Assembly (NCBI RefSeq): GCF_000720325.1
Contig: NZ_JOJM01000058.1
Coordinates: 39,845 to 103,844, forward strand
Source of the DNA: Streptomyces sp. NRRL B-1347
Lineage (GTDB): Bacteria; Actinomycetota; Actinomycetes; Streptomycetales; Streptomycetaceae
Direction of reading: 5' to 3'
DNA: 64,000 nucleotides
Shown piece by piece: positions 9,898-17,967 of this stretch; position 1 is the stretch's first letter, and each line of letters starts with the position of its first letter. Under the pieces are notes generated by a model that saw only the letters and a program-made list of their open reading frames with translations, did not search any database and was not told the DNA's origin. Both the position numbers and the translations under genes were made by a program.

Positions 9898-11385
9898 ATG
9901 AAGCAAGAGGCACCCGCGCCGTCGGATCAGTCCGCGAAGCGCTGGTGGACCCTCCCCGTTGTGAGCCTTGCCCAGCTGATGGTCGTGCTGGACGCGACCA
10001 TCGTGAACATCGCTCTTCCCTCCGCTCAGCAGGACCTGGGGATGACCGACGCCAACCGGCACTGGGTCATCACCGCGTACGCCCTCGCCTTCGGCGGCCT
10101 GCTCCTCGTGGGCGGGCGCGTGTGCGGCGCACTCGGCCACCGGCGGGCCTTCACCATCGGCCTCGTCGGCTTCGCCCTCGCCTCCGCGCTCGGCGGCGCG
10201 GCCGGCAACGCGGGCACGCTGTTCGCCGCCCGCGCCGGACAGGGCGTCTTCGCGGCGCTCCTGGCACCGGCGGCCCTGTCCTTGCTGATCCTGACGTTCA
10301 CCGACGCGCGCGAGCGCGGAAAGGCGTTCGGCGTCTTCGCCGGTGTCGGCGCGGGCGGCGCCGCCCTCGGCGTGGTGGCCGGCGGCCTGCTCACCGAGTA
10401 CGCCGACTGGCGCTGGTGCCTGTACATCAACATCCCGATGGCGGCGATCGCCCTCATCGGCGTCCCGATGATCCTGCGCGACCGCCCGAGCGGGGACCTG
10501 CGCAACCTCGACGTCCCCGGCGTGCTGCTCAGCGCCGCGGGCCTGGTGGCCCTGGTCTACGGCTTCACCCAGGCCGAGCCGCACGGCTGGGGCGACCCGA
10601 AGGTGCTCGCCCTGCTGATCGGGGGCGTGCTGCTGCTCGCCCTGTTCGTCCTGGTGGAGGCCAAGTCGCCGAAGGCGCTCCTGCCGCTGCACATCCTGGT
10701 GCACAAGGCGCGGGGCACGGCCTTCGTGTCCGTGGGCGTCATGTTCATCGCGATGTTCGGCTTCTACCTGTTCGTCAGCTACTACACGCAGACGATCCTC
10801 GGCTACTCACCGGTCAAGGCGGGCATGACGCTCCTGGTGAACGCCGTGAGCACCACCGTCGGCGCGATGCTGATCGCCGGGAAGCTGCACCGCAAGGTCT
10901 CGGCGAACGTCCTGATCGCGGGCAGCCTGCTGTCCGCCGCCGCGGGCATGCTCGTCCTCACCCAGCTCGAGGTGGACAGCTCGAACGTGTTCTGGGTCTA
11001 TCTGACCCCGGCCATGATCCTCACCGGCATCGGCCTGGGCACGCTGCTCGCGGCCGCGACCAACATGGCGACGGCCGGGCTCGACTACACCGAGGCGGGG
11101 GTGGCGTCGGCGGCGTACAACACCGTGCAGCAGGTGGGCGCGGCGTTCGGCACCGCCCTGCTCAACTCCATCGCCACCAGCGTGACCACCTCGTACCTCA
11201 AGGACCACGGGAACCGTCCGGAAGCCTTCAACGCCGGGACGGTGCACGGCTACACCGTGGCGCTGTGGGTGGCGTTCGGCGTCCTCGTGTGCGGCGCCCT
11301 CGCCGTGGCCCTCTTCGCCAAGGGCGGCGGCGCGTCCCGGGCCGGGGGCGAGGCCGTCCCGGAGACGTCCGGCGCGTCGTACTAG
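9898..11385 (+). CDS. MFS drug exporter, DHA2 (EmrB/QacA) family
   Basis: About 495 aa from the ATG at 9898 (MKQEAPAPSDQS); a GTG at 9877 is an alternative. Around 14 hydrophobic helices are visible. TM1 carries the DHA2 signature LDATIVNIALPS, followed by WVITAYALAFGGLLLVGGR and, in the loop between TM2 and TM3, GHRRAF. Proton-driven export from the cytoplasm is the family function. Placed first in the cluster and divergent from its likely repressor, it is the probable self-resistance exporter for the product. Confidence 0.92.
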   Translation: MKQEAPAPSDQSAKRWWTLPVVSLAQLMVVLDATIVNIALPSAQQDLGMTDANRHWVITAYALAFGGLLLVGGRVCGALGHRRAFTIGLVGFALASALGGAAGNAGTLFAARAGQGVFAALLAPAALSLLILTFTDARERGKAFGVFAGVGAGGAALGVVAGGLLTEYADWRWCLYINIPMAAIALIGVPMILRDRPSGDLRNLDVPGVLLSAAGLVALVYGFTQAEPHGWGDPKVLALLIGGVLLLALFVLVEAKSPKALLPLHILVHKARGTAFVSVGVMFIAMFGFYLFVSYYTQTILGYSPVKAGMTLLVNAVSTTVGAMLIAGKLHRKVSANVLIAGSLLSAAAGMLVLTQLEVDSSNVFWVYLTPAMILTGIGLGTLLAAATNMATAGLDYTEAGVASAAYNTVQQVGAAFGTALLNSIATSVTTSYLKDHGNRPEAFNAGTVHGYTVALWVAFGVLVCGALAVALFAKGGGASRAGGEAVPETSGASY

Positions 11386-11447
11386 ACCCGCCGGGCACCA
11401 CGTCGAGCCAGGTCGATCCGCACCCAGCCGAACAGGAGAGGCACCGC

Positions 11448-12312
11448 ATGCACGAGGACCAGGTGGCCGCCCCCGCCACCGATGGTTTCGTACCCGTCAT
11501 CGACCTGTCCGCCAGGGACACCGCTCGTGGTCGCGCCGCCCTCGCCGCGGCGATCGACCGGGCCTGCACGAGATCAGGATTCTTCGTCGTCGTCGGTCAC
11601 GGCGTCCCCCGGGCGCTCATCGACCGCATGTTCACGGTGACCGGCTCCTTCTTCGCCCTCCCCCGGGCGGAGAAGGAGCTGGTCGCCCACCGGCCCGGGG
11701 TCTCGGGCTTCCGGCGCTCGGGCGGGTCGACCGCCCGCAGCCTGGACCAGGAGTCGCCGCCCGACCTGTGCGAGGCCTTCGCCGCGCACGTGACGGGCGA
11801 GCTGAGCGCGGCGGAGCGCGGCCGGCTCGGCGACGAGTGGGCGACCTGGACCCTGGCCAACGCCTGGCCCGCGAACCCGCCCGACTTCAAGGAGGTGTGG
11901 CAGGACTACCTGGCGGCCATGGCCGGGCTCGCGGCGGACCTGATGCGGCTCTTCGCCCTCGCGCTCGGCCTGGACGAGGAGTTCTTCGCCGACAAGTTCG
12001 ACCACCACGGCTCGTCCATCGCCGTCAACTACTACCCGCCGCAACTCGAACCCCCGCTGCCCGGACAGCATCGGCGACCTCATGAGCCTGTGGACCGGCG
12101 GCCGTTGGGTCTCGACCATGCACCGCGTCGTGAACCCCCCGGACGGCGACACCTCGTCCCGGCTCACCATCCCGTTCTTCTACCTCCCCAACCACGACGC
12201 CACGATCGAGCCGCTGCGCCCGGGCGGCGCCCGGGGCGGCCACGGCACACCGGTGATCGCCGGTGAGTGGATGTCGAACAAGATCCGCAAGATGTTCGCC
12301 GGAACCGCATAA
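11448..12312 (+). pseudogene. Isopenicillin-N-synthase-like 2OG-Fe(II) oxygenase, copy 1, frameshifted
   Basis: Starts at ATG 11448 after AGGAGAGG and matches copy 2 at 12678 closely (VPVIDLS, SGFFVVVGHGVP, FDHHGSSIAVNYYPPQLEPP). After PPLPGQ an extra C at 12069 shifts the frame. The rest of the homology (LWTGGRWVSTMHRVVNP, LTIPFFYLPNHDATIE) continues in the +1 frame to a stop at 12312. The HxD metal-binding segment is missing at the same point as in copy 2. In the original frame translation would run on to 12266 with unrelated sequence. Either a decaying duplicate or an assembly error next to a 99-bp block identical in both copies. Confidence 0.8.
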
Positions 12313-12677
12313 GGACGGAAGGAGCCGATATCCGGCCACAGCCGATTCGCCGGTCCATGCGCCTTCACCCCCGGGGCACATGGGTCGACGGATCGGCTAT
12401 CCGGCTTACCCGGAGGAGGGCGAAAACACAACATCGGAAGGCCCTGGTGGAGATGTAAGGGGCTTGCCCATAACAGCGGCAGGACGGCGAGTTGACAGAT
12501 TCAGCCACAGTGCGTGGAGAGCGCAGTCGGCGCGACTTAGGGTCAAAGTCGAGATGCCGCTGCTGAATTAACGCAGTCTCCCCGTTCACCGATTGCGTCG
12601 ATTTTCCGTTCGACTCCGTAAAAAGAGCCGAAGGCCGTCCAGCGGATTCCCGAGAACAGTAGGGAGAGGAAACAAGC
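12313..12677. promoter_or_regulatory. Intergenic region upstream of oxygenase copy 2, with cluster motif
   Basis: 365 bases without a supported gene. Holds TTGACAGATT at 12492-12501, one of the recurrent YTGACAGAYT motifs, about 185 nt before the start of the next gene. No standard -10 lies 16-19 nt behind it, so it looks more like a regulator site than a -35 box. The last 100 nt are relatively AT-rich. Confidence 0.45.
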
Positions 12678-13544
12678 GTGAGCAGTGATCAGTTGACCGT
12701 CACCGTGACCGACGGTTTCGTACCGGTCATCGACCTTTCCTCCCGGGACAGTGCGCACGGGCGTGCCGCGATCGCCGAGGCGATCGGCGGCGCCCTGCGG
12801 AGTTCCGGGTTCTTCATCATCGTGGGGCACGGCGTTCCGCAGCAGCTCATCGACCGCATGTTCACGGTGACCAACTCCTTCTTCAAGCTGCCCGAGGACG
12901 AGAAGGACCTGGTCGCGTCGCGGCCCGGCGTCTCCGGCTACCGCAGGGCGGGCGGCACGCTCGCCCGCAGCCTGGACCAGAAGACACCGCCCGACCTGTG
13001 CGAGACGTTCGCCGCGCACGTGACGGGCGAGCTGGCCGACGAGGAGCGCGACAAGCTCGGCGGCCAGTGGGCGAGCTGGACGCACAAGAACATCTGGCCG
13101 GACAACCCGGCCGACTTCAGGGACACCTGGCAGAAGTACATGGCGGCCATGGAGGACCTGGCGGCGGATCTGATGCGCCTGTTCGCCCGCGCGCTCGACC
13201 TCGATCTGGACGAGGAGTTCTTCGCCGACAAGTTCGACCACCACGGCTCGTCCATCGCCGTCAACTACTACCCGCCGCAACTCGAACCCCCGCTGCCCGG
13301 ACAGATCGGCGACCTCATGGCCCTGTGGACGGGCGGGCGCTGGGTCTCGACCATGCACCGCGTCGCCAACCCCGCGGACGGCGACACCTCGTCCCGGCTC
13401 ACCATGCCGTTCTTCTACCTCCCCAACCACGACGCCTCCATCGAACCGATGCGGCCGTTCACGGATTCTCCGGCCGTGGAGCGATTCGACACCGTGACCG
13501 TGAGCGAATGGGTCTCACGAAAGGTGCAGAAGATATTCAGCTGA
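12678..13544 (+). CDS. Isopenicillin-N-synthase-like 2OG-Fe(II) oxygenase, copy 2, lacking the HxD segment
   Basis: 288 aa from GTG 12678, behind GGGAGAGG. The N-terminal DIOX_N region (FVPVIDLSSRDSAHG, SGFFIIVGHGVPQQLIDRMF) and the distal part (GRWVSTMHRV with the third metal ligand His, then SSRLTMPFFYLPNHD) are good matches to the non-haem iron family. However NYYPPQLEPPLPGQ runs straight into IGDLMALW. In relatives about 45-50 residues lie between, carrying the His-x-Asp pair of the metal triad. As read it should not bind iron normally, and it is correspondingly short (family about 320-340 aa). Either non-catalytic, or the assembly has lost about 150 bp. Confidence 0.8.
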   Translation: MSSDQLTVTVTDGFVPVIDLSSRDSAHGRAAIAEAIGGALRSSGFFIIVGHGVPQQLIDRMFTVTNSFFKLPEDEKDLVASRPGVSGYRRAGGTLARSLDQKTPPDLCETFAAHVTGELADEERDKLGGQWASWTHKNIWPDNPADFRDTWQKYMAAMEDLAADLMRLFARALDLDLDEEFFADKFDHHGSSIAVNYYPPQLEPPLPGQIGDLMALWTGGRWVSTMHRVANPADGDTSSRLTMPFFYLPNHDASIEPMRPFTDSPAVERFDTVTVSEWVSRKVQKIFS

Positions 13545-13588
13545 CCAGCGACCGGTTCTCCGTTCCGCTCCCAGAAAGGCAGTGAAAG

Positions 13589-14350
13589 ATGCAGAAGAGC
13601 GTTCACCACGACCGCATCAGCGAGCAGTACCAGGCCTCCAGCTCGCAGTACGACAACGTCAAGAACCTGCCCTATGCGTTCGTCGAGCGTGAGACGCTGC
13701 TCTCCGGAATTCCCGACCTCACCGGGAAGAGCATTCTGGACGTGGCCTGCGGCACCGGGTTCTATTCCCGGATATTCAAGCGCCTGGGCGCCGAGCAGGT
13801 CGTGGGGGTCGACATCGAGCAGAGCATGGTCGACGTGGCCCGGCAGATCGAGGCCGAGCGTCCGCTGGGCATCACCTACGACGCCGTCGACGCCGCGGCC
13901 CTTCCGGTGCTCGGCGCGTTCGACGTCGTGGCGCCGATCTGGGCGTTCGTGCACGCCAAGGACGCCGCCGAGTACCACGAGATGGTGGCGCGCTGTGCCG
14001 CGAACCTCAAGCCCGGGGGCCTGATGGTGGCGCTGTGCTCCAACCCCGACATCGACCTGGAGGGGATGGCGGCGTACCCGCGCTACGGCCTGTCCATCAC
14101 GCCCAAGGACAAGCACGGCGACCGCCAGGTGATCCACATCGAGATGGACGTCGAGCCGCACGTCGGCTTCGACGGCTTCTTCTGGCCGGCCGGGACCACC
14201 GAGGCGGCGATGGAGAAGGCCGGTCTCGTGGACGTGCGGCGACTGCCGAACCGCGCTCCCGGGCACGACGTCGGCATGTCCGACAAGGGGTACTACGCCG
14301 ACTTCGTGGCCAACCCGCCGTTCGCCCTCTACACGGCCGTCAAGCCGTAA
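13589..14350 (+). CDS. Class I SAM-dependent methyltransferase
   Basis: 253 aa with motif I ILDVACGTGFYSR (about residue 49), motif II acidic end VVGVDIEQSM, and a post-motif LKPGGLMVALCSNPD. An AGAAAGGCAGTG site precedes the ATG, 44 nt after oxygenase copy 2, so they are probably co-transcribed. The family methylates small molecules in the cytoplasm. In this cluster O-methylation of a hydroxylated aminobenzoate is the natural guess (compare the O-methyl group of cremeomycin); the substrate cannot be read from sequence. Confidence 0.88.
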   Translation: MQKSVHHDRISEQYQASSSQYDNVKNLPYAFVERETLLSGIPDLTGKSILDVACGTGFYSRIFKRLGAEQVVGVDIEQSMVDVARQIEAERPLGITYDAVDAAALPVLGAFDVVAPIWAFVHAKDAAEYHEMVARCAANLKPGGLMVALCSNPDIDLEGMAAYPRYGLSITPKDKHGDRQVIHIEMDVEPHVGFDGFFWPAGTTEAAMEKAGLVDVRRLPNRAPGHDVGMSDKGYYADFVANPPFALYTAVKP

Positions 14351-14402
14351 CCCGGTAACGGCGGAGATCCGCTTCACGGACCCTTTCGAGACGGAGGAGC
14401 CA

Positions 14403-15131
14403 GTGCAGCTCGCCATATTCGGAGCGAACAGTTCGACCGGTCGGCACCTCACCGCGCAGGCGCTCGCCGCTGGTCACACCGTGACCGCGACGATGCGCCG
14501 GCCCGATGGATTTCCCCTGTCCGATCCGAAGTTGCAGACACTCGGCGTCGACGTGTACGACAAAGCGGCGGTCGAGCGCGCGATCGCGGGGCAGGACGCG
14601 GTCATTTCCATTCTGGGCATCCCGTACGGCCGCAAGCCGGTGACCGTGCTTTCCCGGGGAATCACGCACATTACCGACGCCATGGCCCTGCACGGCGTCA
14701 AAAGACTGGTCACGGTGACCTCGCGGCTGCTCGCCGTGCACGCCCCCAAGGCATCCGGCGAAAAGCCGCTCTACGAGCGGTTCATGTATCGCAGGGTCCT
14801 CTATCCCATACTGACGACAATGGGCCGGACGCTCTACGACGACATGGTGCGCATGGAGCACATCACGCGCGCCACGGATCTCGACTGGACCATCGTCAGG
14901 CCGTCGGCCCTCTACAACACCGATGAGGTGAGCGCCTATCACGTCGGGCCGCCGGAGTCGCCCGGGCTCTACACCTCCCGCATCGATCTCGCGCATTCCC
15001 TGCTGCGTGAGGTCACCGACAAGCCCCATGTGCGTTCGACCGTCTCGGTGTTCACCACCGAGGGGGTCCCGACTTTCCGTGACGTACTGAAGAAGGAAGT
15101 CATGCGCATCGGGTCGTGGGACCACAAATAG
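14403..15131 (+). CDS. NAD(P)H-binding atypical SDR (NmrA-like)
   Basis: 242 aa from a GTG behind GAGGAG. Dinucleotide-binding loop at the extreme N-terminus, LAIFGANSSTGRHL, then MRRPDGF at the second strand and DVYDKAAVERAIAGQDAVIS. The canonical YxxxK is absent, as in NmrA-like atypical SDRs, which act as flavin/quinone reductases or redox sensors. It is last in the 12.7-15.1 kb run and followed by a strong terminator. Role in the pathway unknown. Confidence 0.8.
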   Translation: MQLAIFGANSSTGRHLTAQALAAGHTVTATMRRPDGFPLSDPKLQTLGVDVYDKAAVERAIAGQDAVISILGIPYGRKPVTVLSRGITHITDAMALHGVKRLVTVTSRLLAVHAPKASGEKPLYERFMYRRVLYPILTTMGRTLYDDMVRMEHITRATDLDWTIVRPSALYNTDEVSAYHVGPPESPGLYTSRIDLAHSLLREVTDKPHVRSTVSVFTTEGVPTFRDVLKKEVMRIGSWDHK

Positions 15132-15148
15132 GCGCCGGTATCCGGCGG

Positions 15149-15186
15149 GATGACGACACCACCCGGCAATGGGTGGTGTCGTCATC
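15149..15186 (+). terminator. Strong intrinsic-type hairpin
   Basis: A 16-bp perfect inverted repeat, GATGACGACACCACCC, with a 6-nt loop, starts 17 nt after the preceding stop. It closes the operon beginning at 12678. Confidence 0.85.
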
Positions 15187-15351
15187 CCCCCATGTGTGCG
15201 CTTGTTCCCCTGGGTTCCGGGGAGCCAACCGGCTTGAATTGAACCATCGGTCTTCAGCCAGTGGCAAAACCGGAACAGTTGTGTCAATCTCGATCAGGCG
15301 GCAGGACCGAGCCGCACCCTCGACGGAGAGCCTCAAGGGGGAGATGCATCC

Positions 15352-16455
15352 GTGCCCAAAGGATCGCAACTAACCGCATTCCTCGAAAGTCTGCACTGGT
15401 CCCTGGAACGACTGGCACGTGAAATCAACAGGCGATACGGCGAGGGCACCGTGAGCCTGAAGGCTCCGTACGGCTGGGCGAAAGGGGCATATCCTCGCGG
15501 CCGGGTTCCCGAGTTCGTGGCCACGGTTCTCTCCGAACACCTGGGCCGATCGATCGATATCGGCCAGATCTGGCCGGAGCAGTTTCCCGACCCGGAGCCC
15601 GGTGGTACCGGCGATCCCGCCCTCGGACCGCCGTGGTCCGAGGAGCACGTCGAACTGCTGCTCCGCCCGCTCGTCGAACAGGGCGAGCACGACGGCGCGG
15701 AGGCCAAGGGGCGCTACCGGCCGATGCCCGGCGCGGCCCTGGTGTCCCTCGCCGTGGACTGGCTGACGGCCAGTCAGAAGCTGGCTTCGGGGCGGACGGA
15801 GGGCGCCGAACTCAGCACGGAGATGGTCGACATGCTGATCGGCCGCATCGCCAGGCTGCGCAAACTCGGCTCCGCCCAGAACGGCGACCTCGCCCTGCAC
15901 TGGGTGGTGCACGAGCTGCGCTGGACCCTGCACCTGACCGGGAAGGCGGCGTACGACGCCCGCACCGGGCGACGGCTGTACGGCGCGGTGGCCGAGCTCG
16001 CGCAGCTCGCCGGCTGGCTGTCGGAGAAGCAGGGGCGGCACACCGAGAGCCAGCAGTACCTGCTCGCCGCGCTGCGCGCGTCCGGCCTCGCCGGGGACCG
16101 CACCATGGGCGCGTACGTCCTGTCCTGTCTCAGCCGTCACCTCACGAAGTGCGGCAACGGCCAGGACGCCGTACGTCTGATCAAGCTCGCCGGCATCGGC
16201 TCGGACCGTGCGCTGCCGGGGGTGCTGTGCTCGATGCCCGCCGCCCCCTGGGGGACGCGCGGGCAGTACGTGCTCCTCGGCGACGAGCCGACGACGCTCC
16301 TCGCCGAGGAGATCGGCGGCGCGGTCCGCCGCGTTCCGCCCGACGACCGCCACGACCTGGGCCCGATCGGCCCGGACGGCGAACCGCGGGTACCGCGGCA
16401 GGCCACGCGCCCGCCGGTCCCGGTGACCGACTCGGGGTCCAGAACCGTCGCCTGA
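15352..16455 (+). CDS. Helix-turn-helix/TPR-type regulator, NsdA-like
   Basis: 367 aa from GTG 15352 (AAGGGGGAG upstream). The N-terminus (FLESLHWSLERLAREINRRY, VSLKAPYGWAKGAYPRG) looks like an XRE-type DNA-binding region followed by a helical, TPR-like body (TESQQYLLAALRASGLAGDR). This layout resembles the NsdA family, which controls development and antibiotic production in Streptomyces. From about residue 285 the sequence becomes Gly/Pro/Arg-rich and unlike the family, and the protein is shorter than I expect, so the C-terminus may be frameshifted or truncated. It stands alone between two terminators and is the cluster's most likely pathway regulator. Confidence 0.65.
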   Translation: MPKGSQLTAFLESLHWSLERLAREINRRYGEGTVSLKAPYGWAKGAYPRGRVPEFVATVLSEHLGRSIDIGQIWPEQFPDPEPGGTGDPALGPPWSEEHVELLLRPLVEQGEHDGAEAKGRYRPMPGAALVSLAVDWLTASQKLASGRTEGAELSTEMVDMLIGRIARLRKLGSAQNGDLALHWVVHELRWTLHLTGKAAYDARTGRRLYGAVAELAQLAGWLSEKQGRHTESQQYLLAALRASGLAGDRTMGAYVLSCLSRHLTKCGNGQDAVRLIKLAGIGSDRALPGVLCSMPAAPWGTRGQYVLLGDEPTTLLAEEIGGAVRRVPPDDRHDLGPIGPDGEPRVPRQATRPPVPVTDSGSRTVA

Positions 16456-16557
16456 CGACGTGGTGCCACGACGGCGCGGTGGCGGGGGTCGCGACCGCCG
16501 GGTGGCGAGGGACGGAGTTCTGGGAGTACCGGCCCACGGCGGCCGGGAGTACCGGTG

Positions 16558-16598
16558 CACGGCTGCGGCGCGCCCGCACGGTGGCGCGCCGCTCCGTG
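16558..16598. terminator. Bidirectional hairpin between convergent genes
   Basis: Near-perfect inverted repeat, CACGGCTGCGGCGCGCC paired with GGCGCGCCGCTCCGTG across an 8-nt loop, between the regulator and the flavin monooxygenase. Confidence 0.75.
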
Positions 16599-16632
16599 CC
16601 GGCCGGTTCCGTGCCCGGTCGGCAGCACCGGA

Positions 16633-17967
16633 CTAGCCGTGCTGCTCGGGCAGTTCGAGTGAATCCAGGGGGCCCACGGGGTCTGTGGTGTCTGCGGTGT
16701 CTGTGGCGTTTGCGGTGTCTGCGGTGCCGGTCGGGCCGAGGAATCCGGCCAAGGTGTACGTGCCTTCGGCCGCGCCCGGGGACGCCGCGAAGTCCCTGGC
16801 TCCGTGCAGCCACGCCACGTAGTCGTACAGATCGGTCGCCGACATCGCGGCCAGGGTCTTGTTCCGGGCCCGGGCGTCGTCGTCCCGCGCGTGCCACAGC
16901 CGGATGCTGTCGCGGGCGAGCCGGTGCACCCGCGCGGTGCGCTCCCGGCGCGACGCGTTGTACTGCCGCAGGCGCGAACCGAAGTACTGGGGCGGGCAGT
17001 TCAGGAGCTCGCCGATGACCACCGCGTCCTCCAGGGCCATGCACGCGCCCTGCGCCGCGTAGTGCAGCATCGGGTGGGCGGCGTCGCCGAGCAGGGCGAC
17101 CCGGCCGTCGGTCCACTCGCGCACGGGCTCCCGGTCGACGAGGACCCAGGCCTTCCAGTCCGTGCCGAGCGCGAGCAGGCGCCGGGCGGTATCGCACAGG
17201 ACGGCGAACTGCGCGCGCACGTCGGCCGCCGGGACGGGCACGCCGGAGAAGGTCTCGGCGGGCCGGTTCTCCACACTGGGCGCCAGGTTGAGGTAGCGGC
17301 CGCCCGCGATCGGATAGTGCACGAAGTGCCGGCCGGGCCCCGTCCACCACGACACCGACCGGTGGCGCAGGTCCTGCGGCACGCGCTCCATCGGCACGAT
17401 CGACCGGTACACGGTGATGCCCGCGCTGCGCGGTGCGCCGTCGCCGACGACCTTGGCCCGCACCGCGGAGTGCAGCCCGTCGGCGCCCACGAGGGCGTCC
17501 GCGGTGAGCGTCCGCCCCTGGCCGGTGAGCACCCGCACGCCCGGCGCGCCGCCGTCCCCGCCCTGTGCGTAGCCGACGACCGGACACGAGGCCCGCAGTT
17601 CGATCAGGTCGCTGTCCTGGCACGCCCGCAGCAGGGTGCGGTAGAGCTCGCCGCGGTGCACGACCACGTAGGCGTTGCGGAAGCGGCGACGGTACTCCTC
17701 GCCGAGGGGCATGCTGACGACGTGGTCGCCCGTGACGCCGTCCATGAAGCGCAGCTCCTCGACGGGGACCGCGATCCGGCCGACGGTCCCGGCGAGGCCG
17801 AGCCGGTCCAGGGCGTGCATGCCGTTGGGGGCCAGCTGGATGCCCGCGCCGAGCTCGGCGAACTCCTCGCCGCGCTCGCACACCACGACGCGGTGCCCGT
17901 GGGCCGAGACGGCGAGCGCGGTGGCGAGGCCGCCGATGCCGCCGCCGGCCACGACGACGGTCGTCAT
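16633..17967 (-). CDS. FAD-dependent aromatic hydroxylase (salicylate/3-hydroxybenzoate hydroxylase type)
   Basis: 444 aa group A flavin monooxygenase. N-terminal FAD loop VVVAGGGIGGLATALAVSAHG, the DG-type motif ALVGADGLHSAVR (about 165) and the second FAD motif GRVALLGDAAHPMLHYAAQG (about 285). The C-terminal tail holds a Thr/Ala/Asp run coded by 9-bp repeats (about 16680-16724) and is probably disordered. Its ATG overlaps the stop of the upstream AMP-forming ligase by 4 nt, so they are translationally coupled. By analogy with CreL in cremeomycin it could hydroxylate an aminobenzoate ring; substrate inferred. Confidence 0.9.
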   Translation of the reverse strand: MTTVVVAGGGIGGLATALAVSAHGHRVVVCERGEEFAELGAGIQLAPNGMHALDRLGLAGTVGRIAVPVEELRFMDGVTGDHVVSMPLGEEYRRRFRNAYVVVHRGELYRTLLRACQDSDLIELRASCPVVGYAQGGDGGAPGVRVLTGQGRTLTADALVGADGLHSAVRAKVVGDGAPRSAGITVYRSIVPMERVPQDLRHRSVSWWTGPGRHFVHYPIAGGRYLNLAPSVENRPAETFSGVPVPAADVRAQFAVLCDTARRLLALGTDWKAWVLVDREPVREWTDGRVALLGDAAHPMLHYAAQGACMALEDAVVIGELLNCPPQYFGSRLRQYNASRRERTARVHRLARDSIRLWHARDDDARARNKTLAAMSATDLYDYVAWLHGARDFAASPGAAEGTYTLAGFLGPTGTADTANATDTADTTDPVGPLDSLELPEQHG

